Origin: HGM12587 sp964561705
GTDB taxonomy: Bacteria > Bacillota > Clostridia > Lachnospirales > Lachnospiraceae
NCBI GenBank assembly: GCA_964561705.1
Contig: CAZLQJ010000046.1
Location: forward strand, 1-14,571
Reading direction: 5' to 3'
Length of the DNA: 14,571 bases
How positions within the stretch are numbered: the stretch's first letter is position 1; the number at the start of each line of letters is the position of its first letter. Under the pieces are notes generated by a model. It was not told the DNA's origin and searched no databases. It saw only the letters and a program-made list of their open reading frames with translations. The translations under genes were made by a program, and so were the position numbers. Below are positions 6,702-13,777 of this stretch, piece after piece.

Positions 6702-7949
6702 TTATTCTCTTGCCTTTCCGCACTCCTGACAGAATTTTCCTGTATTTGGGGTTCCACAGGAACAAATCCATTCTTCAGCTGGTGCCGGTTTTCCGCATTC
6801 GCTACAGAATTTTCCGGTATTTACGGCACCACAGCTACAGGTCCACCCTTTTTTGGGTGCCGGCTTTCCACATTCACTACAGAATTTTCCGGTATTTACG
6901 GTTCCGCATGCACAGGTCCATCCATTCGCTGAGGCTGACTGTCCTTGCTGTTTTTGCTGCATCTGCATCTGTGCCATATTGCTTGCAGATGCCTGCCCCA
7001 TAAAACCGCCTGCAGTATTCATGCCGACACCCATCCCCATAAAGGCGGATGCCGCACCTGCGCCATTAGATCCTGCTGCTTCCATACCTCTTGCAATGGA
7101 ACCCTGCACATAACCTTCCCGGATCAGCGGATCGGAAAGCATCGCTCCTTCATTTCTGCGATTGATCAGCTTTTGGGAAGTTTCGTCATAAGAAATATTG
7201 GCAATCCCCACCGACTGGATTTCCATTCCACGCATCTGTTTCCATTCTTCGTCCAGAATCTGCGACATGTATTTGCCCAGTTCCCGTCCTTTGGACTGAA
7301 TATGAGAAATGCGGATTCCATCAACAGACATCTGACCAATGGCAGACTGTAATGCTTCTAAAAATTCTGAAAGATACTGCTCATTGATCTCGTTCATTCT
7401 TACAATTGCCTTATTTTTCGGCACTGCTTCCGCATAGAAACGCAGCGGATCCGTAATCTTTATAGAATACATTCCGTGCGCACGCAAAAACAATTCTGCA
7501 TTGTAAAAATTATCAAAATAATTTACCGGATTTCTTGTTCCGAATTTTAATCCCTTAATTTCCTGAAGATTGATAAAATATACTTTTTGTTTCTGCGGTG
7601 TCTGACCGCCAAATTTAAAACGTTCAAAAGTTTCTTTGATGCTGTCTTCCAATTCTCCGTTGAACATGGATGGATTGGCCAGATTATCTACCTTATAGTA
7701 TCCTTCTTCTGCTGTATAATCTACCACTTTTCCGCCATCCACAAGCAGCATAAACTGGTTGCTGTATACGTGGATCACGGAACCGTTGGATACACTTCCG
7801 TCAGAGCCTCTGACATTTTCACCTTTGCGGATCTTTATGCCTTCACAAAAAACGGTATCATCCCCCAGATCTGCAGCTTCAATCACTTCCAGCCACTGAT
7901 CTGCCAGGCCTCCTTTCACCGATTTTACGGCTGCTCTAATAATTCCCAT
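6702..7949 (-). CDS. SPFH-domain protein with three C-terminal zinc ribbons (YdjI-like)
   Basis: A 415-residue protein of the SPFH 'virion core protein' group. The start is ATG at 7947-7949: GGAGG lies 8 nt upstream, whereas the in-frame ATG at 7955 is only 2 nt from it, and family members typically begin with an MGxI motif. The SPFH domain occupies about residues 20-270, with GTRNPVNYFDNFY and the later RGMEIQSVGIANISYD. A flexible Gly/Ala/Met/Gln-rich stretch (about 290-342) leads to three tandem zinc ribbons at 344-415. SPFH proteins form membrane-associated scaffolds. It sits 16 nt after gpsA, so it is probably expressed with the phospholipid genes. B. subtilis YdjI is the likely relative. 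The role here, a membrane-stress scaffold, is inferred. Confidence 0.87.
   Translation of the reverse strand: MGIIRAAVKSVKGGLADQWLEVIEAADLGDDTVFCEGIKIRKGENVRGSDGSVSNGSVIHVYSNQFMLLVDGGKVVDYTAEEGYYKVDNLANPSMFNGELEDSIKETFERFKFGGQTPQKQKVYFINLQEIKGLKFGTRNPVNYFDNFYNAELFLRAHGMYSIKITDPLRFYAEAVPKNKAIVRMNEINEQYLSEFLEALQSAIGQMSVDGIRISHIQSKGRELGKYMSQILDEEWKQMRGMEIQSVGIANISYDETSQKLINRRNEGAMLSDPLIREGYVQGSIARGMEAAGSNGAGAASAFMGMGVGMNTAGGFMGQASASNMAQMQMQQKQQGQSASANGWTCACGTVNTGKFCSECGKPAPKKGWTCSCGAVNTGKFCSECGKPAPAEEWICSCGTPNTGKFCQECGKARE
6705..6920 (-). repeat. Three tandem 25-residue zinc-ribbon repeats inside the SPFH gene
   Basis: Three copies with the pattern W-x-C-x-C-G-x(2)-N-T-G-K-F-C-x-E-C-G-K encode residues 344-368, 369-393 and 394-415; the units are 75, 75 and 66 nt. 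Each has four cysteines, enough for one zinc ion. Copies one and two are nearly identical in protein and linked by Pro-Ala-Pro spacers, while the last ends the protein. The high similarity points to recent internal duplication, and copy number could vary between strains. Confidence 0.9.
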
Positions 7950-7965
7950 AACCATGTCCTCCTTA

Positions 7966-8979
7966 TTATTCTTCCCAAGGCAATAACGGGTTCTCTATCG
8001 TTTTATCCCGAAGCATCAGTTCTTTTACTGCCTCCGCTGCGGATTTTCCTTCAAACAACACTTTATTAATCTGTTCAATAATCGGAAGCGGTACCTGATA
8101 CTTTTGAGCCAACTGACAAGCTGCCTTTGCCGAATGCACCCCTTCTACGACCATTTTTACTTCCTCCATGGCTTCCTCCATGGTATATCCCTGTCCAATG
8201 AGAATTCCGGCACGTCTGTTTCTGGAATGCATACTTGCACAGGTAACGATCAGATCTCCAATTCCTGTCAAACCATAAAAAGATTCGATGTGTCCGCCGG
8301 CTGCTACCCCCAGACGGCTCATTTCAGCGATTCCTCTGGTAATCAGGGCTGCTTTTGTATTGTCTCCATAACCAAGGCCATCTGCGATCCCGGCTGCCAG
8401 TGCGATCACATTTTTCAATGCACCTCCCAGTTCTATGCCATACATATCCGGACTGGTATACACCCGGAATACTTCGTTCATAAAACAACTCTGGATCTGT
8501 TCCGCAACCGATTTCTTTTTGGCACTTACCACTACGGTCGTCGGAATCTCTCTGCTGACTTCTTCCGCATGACTCGGGCCTGACAAAACAGCAACTTCCG
8601 CACCCGCAAGTTCCTCTTCAATCACTTCAGTCATGGTCTTCAAAGAATCACTTTCAATCCCCTTGCTTACATTGATCACAATCTGTCCCGAATGGGAATA
8701 AGGTGCCATTTTTCTGGCAGTTTCCCTGATATAAAGGGACGGAACTCCCAGAACCACCATTTCATTGCCTTTCACAGCCGTTTCCATATCTGCCGTAATT
8801 TCAATGCTTTTTGGTATCTCTACTCCCGGGAGTTTGTCTTTGTTTTGCCGAAGATGTCTTAATTCTTCCGCTTTTTTTTCTCTGGAAGACCACAAGGTTA
8901 CCTGATGACCATTTTTTTCAAGAACAAGGGCAAGGGCGGTTCCCCAGCTTCCTGCACCTACAACACCGATCTTTGCCAT
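7966..8979 (-). CDS. gpsA: Glycerol-3-phosphate dehydrogenase [NAD(P)+]
   Basis: Reduces dihydroxyacetone phosphate to sn-glycerol-3-phosphate, the backbone for phospholipids, in the cytosol. The 337 residues match the family length. The N-terminal dinucleotide fold starts with GAGSWGTALA (residues 8-17), and NVSKGIES and VLSGPSHAEE follow. The conserved catalytic Lys lies in ELGGALKNVIALAAGIADG, and the family signature TGIGDLIVTC is near the C-terminal domain. The ATG follows an AGAGGT ribosome site that overlaps the plsY stop codon, with only 6 nt between the genes. Pairing with plsY directly links production of glycerol-3-phosphate to its acylation. Identification is secure. Confidence 0.97.
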   Translation of the reverse strand: MAKIGVVGAGSWGTALALVLEKNGHQVTLWSSREKKAEELRHLRQNKDKLPGVEIPKSIEITADMETAVKGNEMVVLGVPSLYIRETARKMAPYSHSGQIVINVSKGIESDSLKTMTEVIEEELAGAEVAVLSGPSHAEEVSREIPTTVVVSAKKKSVAEQIQSCFMNEVFRVYTSPDMYGIELGGALKNVIALAAGIADGLGYGDNTKAALITRGIAEMSRLGVAAGGHIESFYGLTGIGDLIVTCASMHSRNRRAGILIGQGYTMEEAMEEVKMVVEGVHSAKAACQLAQKYQVPLPIIEQINKVLFEGKSAAEAVKELMLRDKTIENPLLPWEE

Positions 8980-8985
8980 AATCTT

Positions 8986-9630
8986 TTACCTCTGTTTTTT
9001 TGAAAATACCTTATTTTCTGTACCGTTGATCAGGCGTACTACATTGGTCCTGTGACGCCAGATTGCCATAATGGCCAGAAAGATCCCCAGCAAATACATT
9101 TCGATCAAAGCCGTTTTTGGCATCCCATAGAAGCCTTTTTGACCGAAAATAATCAAAAATATCGCTAATTCAGTGACAATGATCATCGATCCTAAAGAGA
9201 CGTATCGGGTAATCCCCACAACAATCAGAAAGGTGATCAATGCGATCACACCAATCCGGATATCTACGGTGGCTAAAAGACCTGCCGTACAGGCAATTCC
9301 CTTTCCGCCACGGAAATTTAACTGCACCGGAAAATTATGTCCAAGGATACAGCCTGCTGCACCATAAAGTTTGATCAGCGGCAGGATCTGTGCCTGTGAT
9401 TTTCCAAAAAGCAAGCTCACAACCGTCACTGCCAGGGCACATTTTAGAAAATCACCTGCGAATACAATAATCCCAGCTTTTTTCCCAAGAACTCTCAATG
9501 CATTGGTCGTTCCCGCGTTTCCGCTTCCATGTTCCCTAATATCGATTCCATTCATTTTCCCATAAATATATGCCGTCTGGATCATCCCAAAAAGATATCC
9601 GATGGCCAGACATAAAATTCGTGCGAACAC
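8986..9630 (-). CDS. plsY: Glycerol-3-phosphate acyltransferase (acyl-phosphate dependent)
   Basis: Membrane enzyme that transfers an acyl chain from acyl-phosphate to glycerol-3-phosphate, making lysophosphatidic acid. At 214 residues it has the usual length and about five membrane segments. Family motifs are present: GSGNAGTTNALR (about 36-47) and GHNFPVQLNFRGGKGIACTAG near residue 98, containing the Gly-Gly-Lys-Gly loop. The start is GTG at 9628-9630; an AAAGGAG ribosome site lies 8 nt upstream. The G of this GTG is the last base of the der stop TAG, a one-base overlap that implies translational coupling. The partner PlsX is not in the window. Confidence 0.96.
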   Translation of the reverse strand: MFARILCLAIGYLFGMIQTAYIYGKMNGIDIREHGSGNAGTTNALRVLGKKAGIIVFAGDFLKCALAVTVVSLLFGKSQAQILPLIKLYGAAGCILGHNFPVQLNFRGGKGIACTAGLLATVDIRIGVIALITFLIVVGITRYVSLGSMIIVTELAIFLIIFGQKGFYGMPKTALIEMYLLGIFLAIMAIWRHRTNVVRLINGTENKVFSKKQR

Positions 9631-10955
9631 TAGTCATTCTCCTTTCGTTCACGGATAATGAATTTCAAGGATGTTCCCTTAAATCCAAACGTGTCACGAA
9701 TCTTGTTTTCCAGATATCTTGTATAAGAGAAATGCATCAACTGCTTATCGTTGACAAAAATAACAAATGTCGGCGGCTTCACGGCTACCTGTGTCGTATA
9801 GTAAATTTTCAGACGTTTTCCTTTGTCTGACGGCGGCTGCTGAAGTGCCACAGCTTCGGTAATGATTTCATTTAACACACCGGTTGCAATTCGAAGTGTC
9901 TGATTTTCGATAACCATATCAATGGTTTCAAACAGCTTTGGCAGTCTCTGTCCTGTCTGTGCAGAAACAAATACCATTTCTGCATAAGGCATGTAGGATA
10001 AGGTTTCACGGATCTTATTCTGGTACTCATAGATCGTTTTATCATTCTTTTCAATCGCATCCCACTTATTGACAACGATCACGATCCCTTTTCCTCTGTC
10101 ATGCGCGATTCCGGCGATCTTTGCATCCTGTTCTGTGATTCCTTCCGTAGCATCAATGACCATTAAGACCACATCTGCTCGTTCTACTGCAGACACCGTA
10201 CGGATAATGCTGTATCGTTCCAGTTCTTCTTTCACTTTATTTTTTCTGCGAAGTCCGGCGGTATCAATAAATACATATTCCTTACCATTATAAACAATAT
10301 CTGTATCAATGGCATCACGGGTTGTTCCTGCAATATCGGATACGATCACACGGTTTTCTCCGGTCAGTTTATTGATAATAGAAGATTTTCCGACATTTGG
10401 CTTTCCGACAATGGCAACCTTTGGTCTTTCATCTTCTTCCTCTTCCCCGGATCCATCCGGAAAATGTTTGATCACTTCATCCAGCATATCACCGATTCCC
10501 TGGCGGTTTGCTGCAGAGATCGGCATCGGATCACCGATTCCTAAATTGTAAAATTCATACACATCTGCCATAAATTTCTGATAGCTGTCTACCTTATTGA
10601 CACAAAGCACTACCGGCTTTTTCGAACGGCGGAGCATGTCTGCTACCTTTCCGTCAGAATCTACCAATCCCTGCTTTACATCAGTCATAAAAATGATCAC
10701 ATCTGCGGTATCAATGGCAATCTGTGCCTGCTCTCTCATCTGGGATAAAATAATATCACCGCTGTCCGGTTCAATACCGCCTGTATCGATCAGTGTGAAA
10801 TTGTGATTTAACCAGGATACATCTGCATAAATACGGTCACGGGTAACTCCCGGTGTATCCTTGACAATGGAGATATTCTCTCCTGCTAATGCATTAAACA
10901 GGGTGGATTTTCCTACATTTGGTCTTCCTACCACTGCAACAATCGGTTTACTCAT
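9630..10955 (-). CDS. der: Ribosome assembly GTPase Der (EngA)
   Basis: Essential GTPase with two tandem G domains that acts in large-subunit ribosome assembly. The first G domain has GRPNVGKST (residues 10-18), DTGG (57-60) and NKVD (about 119-122). The second has GKPNVGKSS (about 183-191), DTAG (about 230) and NKWD (about 296). A KH-like C-terminal domain follows, ending in a basic RERKEND tail. The 441 residues match the family. A stretch of acidic residues (EEEEDE) links the two G domains. The ATG has an AGAGGT ribosome site 7 nt upstream and lies 18 nt after the DUF512 gene. It overlaps plsY by one base. Identification is secure. Confidence 0.98.
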   Translation of the reverse strand: MSKPIVAVVGRPNVGKSTLFNALAGENISIVKDTPGVTRDRIYADVSWLNHNFTLIDTGGIEPDSGDIILSQMREQAQIAIDTADVIIFMTDVKQGLVDSDGKVADMLRRSKKPVVLCVNKVDSYQKFMADVYEFYNLGIGDPMPISAANRQGIGDMLDEVIKHFPDGSGEEEEDERPKVAIVGKPNVGKSSIINKLTGENRVIVSDIAGTTRDAIDTDIVYNGKEYVFIDTAGLRRKNKVKEELERYSIIRTVSAVERADVVLMVIDATEGITEQDAKIAGIAHDRGKGIVIVVNKWDAIEKNDKTIYEYQNKIRETLSYMPYAEMVFVSAQTGQRLPKLFETIDMVIENQTLRIATGVLNEIITEAVALQQPPSDKGKRLKIYYTTQVAVKPPTFVIFVNDKQLMHFSYTRYLENKIRDTFGFKGTSLKFIIRERKEND

Positions 10956-10973
10956 GTTTTTACCTCTCTTCTT

Positions 10974-12284
10974 TTATCTGATCACATGATGCAGAAGATC
11001 TGCACCATCGGATTCTACGATTTCAATTGGAACCTGCAGATATTCTGAAAGTTCCGAAACAGTAACATCATCCAAAAATACTTCTTCACCGCTGCGGAGC
11101 ATATGACAAGGTAGCAGGAGCTTATCTCCCAAAACCTGCCCTTTCAGCTGTTTTTTCAGATCCTGACCGGTGATCAGTCCTGCCACCGTAATGCGCTCAC
11201 CGAAAAACTCATTGGTAATATCATATACGTATACTTCCGTATTTGTATATTTGGATGTCAATTCTTCCATAAAACGGCTGATAAACGGTTCTGCCAGACG
11301 GCCCGTTGCGATGGAGATTTTTCTGGAAACATCATCTCCTTCTGCCTGTGAAAGTGCTTCTTCAAACTCGGTATCAAGAAGCCTTAACATACCGACACCG
11401 TTTTCCAACTGTAAATATCCATCATAAGACGCTTCTTCCGGAAGTTCTTCTTCTGCCAGAAGATACCATTCGTCACTGGCATGAACAAAATGACTGCCAT
11501 ATTCTTCATACGCCTTCTTTTGCCAACGATGGATCTGATCTAATACCTTTTTGGCATCTTCCTTCGTAAACGGTTCCAAAGGCTCCAGTCCGTCACGAAA
11601 CTTACTCAACCCCACAGGAACCACCGACACACTCTGAAGTTTAGGAAGGTATCTGTAAAGATCGCTTAAGGATCGTTCCAGTTCCTCCTGATCGTTCCAG
11701 TTTTTGCAAAGTACGATCTGTCCGTTTAAAGTAATGCCTGCCTCCACCAGTCTGTCCACGATCTTCAGTGCCTCACCTGCAAATTTGTTGTGAAGCATCC
11801 GGCATCGAAGCTCTGGATTTGTGGTTTGAAACGAAATATTGATCGGAGACAATTTATATTGGATGATCCGTTCCACATCGTGCTCGCTTAAATTAGTCAG
11901 TGTCACATAATTTCCCTGAAGGAAGGAAAGTCTCGTATCATCGTCTTTAAAATAAAGCGTGTCTCGCATCCCTTTCGGCATCTGATCAATAAAACAGAAA
12001 ATGCATTTATTGGAGCATCTTTTGTAATCATCCATCATCCCGTTTTCAAAAGTCACTCCCAGATCCTCTTCAAATTCCTTTTCGATCTCCAACTCCCACT
12101 CTTCACCGTCCGCTTTTCGGATCAGCAATTCAACATATTCTTCATTCATTAAATAGTGATAGTCAAAAGCATCCTCGATCTTGTTTCCATTAATTTCTAA
12201 AAGTGCGTCTCCCGGCTCTAGTTCCAGTTCTTCTGCAATGCTTCCGGGCTCCACACTTGCAATCACATGTAAGTGTTCTTTCAT
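10974..12284 (-). CDS. DUF512 family protein: PDZ-like plus radical SAM
   Basis: A 436-residue protein of unknown function that is commonly found next to der in Clostridia. The N-terminal region (about 5-68) is PDZ-like: VEPGSIAEELELEPGDALLEINGN. A radical SAM motif CSNKCIFC supplies the iron-sulfur cysteines Cys90, Cys94 and Cys97 in the C-x3-C-x2-C pattern, followed by FIDQMPKGMR and the glycine/threonine-rich core of the barrel. The C-terminal half is the DUF512 region. The start ATG at 12282-12284 fits homologues that begin near MKEH and follows AAGGTGA at four nt; an in-frame TTG at 12320 with AAGGTGG at seven nt would give 448 residues. It is the first gene of the seven-gene minus-strand unit. 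Substrate is unknown. Confidence 0.86.
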   Translation of the reverse strand: MKEHLHVIASVEPGSIAEELELEPGDALLEINGNKIEDAFDYHYLMNEEYVELLIRKADGEEWELEIEKEFEEDLGVTFENGMMDDYKRCSNKCIFCFIDQMPKGMRDTLYFKDDDTRLSFLQGNYVTLTNLSEHDVERIIQYKLSPINISFQTTNPELRCRMLHNKFAGEALKIVDRLVEAGITLNGQIVLCKNWNDQEELERSLSDLYRYLPKLQSVSVVPVGLSKFRDGLEPLEPFTKEDAKKVLDQIHRWQKKAYEEYGSHFVHASDEWYLLAEEELPEEASYDGYLQLENGVGMLRLLDTEFEEALSQAEGDDVSRKISIATGRLAEPFISRFMEELTSKYTNTEVYVYDITNEFFGERITVAGLITGQDLKKQLKGQVLGDKLLLPCHMLRSGEEVFLDDVTVSELSEYLQVPIEIVESDGADLLHHVIR

Positions 12285-12305
12285 TTTGTCACCTTTTCTA
12301 ATTTT

Positions 12306-12328
12306 GGGGAAAAATAACAAACTTCCCC
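12306..12328 (-). other. Hairpin in the DUF512 leader that covers a ribosome-site-like sequence
   Basis: GGGGAA and TTCCCC pair over 6 bp with an 11-nt loop. In minus-strand RNA the 5' arm begins inside AAGGUGGGGG, the ribosome-site-like sequence of the in-frame TTG at 12320, and the arm itself ends four nt before that TTG, which lies in the loop. It could limit initiation at the upstream start and leave the ATG at 12284 free. No U-tract follows. Confidence 0.35.
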
Positions 12329-12350
12329 CACCTTAAAATCATACAATGCT

Positions 12351-12379
12351 ACTATAATATATTTAGCGACAAAAAGCAA
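12351..12379 (-). promoter_or_regulatory. Promoter of the DUF512-der-plsY-gpsA unit
   Basis: On the minus strand TTGCTT (12379-12374), a 17-nt spacer and TATAGT (12356-12351) make a plausible sigma-A-type promoter, with start point near 12344 and a leader of about 60 nt to the ATG. It is the only convincing promoter I found for the following genes, which are packed with gaps of 18 nt or less, down to 4816. Confidence 0.55.
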
Positions 12380-12387
12380 CTTCTCTC

Positions 12388-12416
12388 TTGACTGTCTATG
12401 CCCCTAATGATAGAAT
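12388..12416 (+). promoter_or_regulatory. Promoter of prs
   Basis: TTGACT (12388-12393), a 17-nt spacer and TAGAAT (12411-12416), with TGA just before the -10 as an extended element. The start point would be near 12423. The leader of about 64 nt is AT-rich and holds two copies of a TAAAATTTT sequence (12435-12443 and 12454-12462). The -35 is only 8 nt from the -35 of the opposite promoter, so the two face away from each other. A GGGAGG ribosome site precedes the ATG by 5 nt. Confidence 0.75.
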
Positions 12417-12486
12417 TTATGTGGAATTTTTTTGTAAAATTTTGTCGAAATCATAAAATTTTTTCATATAAAAGAGGGAGGTTTTT

Positions 12487-13659
12487 ATGCCAGTAAACGA
12501 GCGTTTCAACAACACCATTCCGGTAGGTCCGTTAAAACTTGCCGTATTAGACAGTGCAAAAGAATTGGGCGACAAGGTCGATCAGCACATCCGTGATTTC
12601 CGTCTGGAAAGAGACCATGCGCACAAATCCAATATTCATTTTGCAGGTTATGAGGAAGATAGTTATCAGGTGGACTGCTCTTGTCCGCGTTTTGGTTCCG
12701 GTGAAGCCAAAGGCCAGATCAAGGAATCCGTACGTGGTGCAGACCTTTTCATCCTTGTGGATGTATGCAATTACAGCCTGACTTACAAAGTATGCGGCTA
12801 TGAAAATCATATGTCACCGGATGATCATTATCAGGATTTAAAACGTATCATTTCTGCTGCAACAGGCAAGGCAAAACGTATCAACGTCATCATGCCTTTC
12901 CTTTACGAAAGCCGTCAGCATAAACGTACCAAACGTGAATCTTTAGACTGTGCATTTGCACTTCAGGAATTAAAGGATATGGGTGTTTCCAACATTATCA
13001 CTTTTGACGCTCACGATCCTCGTGTACAGAATGCAATCCCGTTGAGCGGATTTGATTCTTTCCAGCCACCTTATCAGTTTATCAAAGGCCTGCTGAATGC
13101 AAATCCGGATATCATTTTAGACAATGACCACTTAATGATCATTTCTCCGGATGAAGGTGCTATGGGACGTGCCGTTTATTTTTCCAACGTTCTTGGCGTT
13201 GATATGGGTATGTTCTACAAACGTCGTGACTACTCTACCATTGTGAACGGAAAGAATCCGATCGTTGCCCATGAATTTTTAGGGGATGATGTAAAAGGCA
13301 AGGATGTCATCGTAATCGATGATATGATTTCTTCCGGCGGAAGTATGCTGGACGTTGCAAAACAGGTAAAAGAACGCGGAGCAAAACGTGTTTTTGTATG
13401 TACCACCTTCGGTCTCTTCACAGACGGTTTTGACAAGTTTGATGAATATTATGAAAAAGGATATATTTCCAGCGTAGTAACTACAAACTTAACTTACCGT
13501 TCACCGGAATTACTTACCAAACCATACTACGTTGAAGCTGACATGAGCAAATTCCTGGCAGCCATCATCGACTCCCTGAATCATGATATTTCTATTTCCT
13601 ATGTTCAGGATCCGACAGAAAAGATCAAAAAATTGATTGAAACACACAACGCAAAATAA
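12487..13659 (+). CDS. prs: Ribose-phosphate pyrophosphokinase, long divergent form
   Basis: Makes PRPP from ribose-5-phosphate and ATP for nucleotide, histidine and tryptophan synthesis. At 390 residues it exceeds the classical 310-320 because of about 33 extra N-terminal residues, inserts and a C-terminal extension ending TEKIKKLIETHNAK. Recognisable motifs, with changes, are: FGSGEAKGQIKES (69-81, for the ATP-binding FxxGE region), PFLYESRQHKR (137-147, where the adenine-binding RQD is RQH), FDAHDPRVQ (173-181), SPDEGAMGRA (220-229), catalytic-loop KRR (245-247) and the PRPP loop IDDMISSGGSM (277-287, DDMxxTGGT in classical enzymes). The substitutions may alter allostery or substrate preference. 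Function as PRPP synthetase is likely but not proven; this long form appears common in Lachnospiraceae. It is followed by a terminator and is monocistronic. Confidence 0.85.
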   Translation: MPVNERFNNTIPVGPLKLAVLDSAKELGDKVDQHIRDFRLERDHAHKSNIHFAGYEEDSYQVDCSCPRFGSGEAKGQIKESVRGADLFILVDVCNYSLTYKVCGYENHMSPDDHYQDLKRIISAATGKAKRINVIMPFLYESRQHKRTKRESLDCAFALQELKDMGVSNIITFDAHDPRVQNAIPLSGFDSFQPPYQFIKGLLNANPDIILDNDHLMIISPDEGAMGRAVYFSNVLGVDMGMFYKRRDYSTIVNGKNPIVAHEFLGDDVKGKDVIVIDDMISSGGSMLDVAKQVKERGAKRVFVCTTFGLFTDGFDKFDEYYEKGYISSVVTTNLTYRSPELLTKPYYVEADMSKFLAAIIDSLNHDISISYVQDPTEKIKKLIETHNAK

Positions 13660-13664
13660 AGAAT

Positions 13665-13724
13665 CCGTTCCCGCGGACGGCAGGGAAGTTCTTCTTTTTC
13701 CTGTGTAACGGTTTACTTTTTTTT
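13665..13724 (+). terminator. Intrinsic terminator after prs
   Basis: An outer stem CCGTT (13665-13669) with AACGG (13707-13711) encloses an inner stem CAGGGAA (13681-13687) with TTTCCTG (13697-13703, one G-U pair). It is directly followed by TTTAC and a run of eight T at 13717-13724. The alternative hairpin CCGT...ACGG lies inside the outer arm. The stem length is modest but the T-run is strong, which fits termination of prs transcription. Confidence 0.65.
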
Positions 13725-13740
13725 GAAAATATATTAGAAT
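13712..13740 (+). promoter_or_regulatory. Promoter of pfp, overlapping the prs terminator
   Basis: TTTACT (13712-13717), a 17-nt spacer and TAGAAT (13735-13740), the same -10 as the prs promoter. The -35 and much of the spacer lie in the terminator's T-tract. The predicted start point near 13747 leaves a leader of about 30 nt with AAAGGAGA ahead of the ATG. The -35 is weak, so this call is moderate. Confidence 0.5.
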
Positions 13741-13777
13741 GAATCAGAATGTAAAAATTTAAAAAGGAGATTTAGTT

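Noticed and set aside
6438..6932. Plus-strand open frame of 164 codons with repeated Phe/Ser/Thr/Gly segments
   Set aside because: The repeats are the reverse-strand image of the zinc-ribbon repeats in the SPFH gene, so this is not an independent repeat protein.
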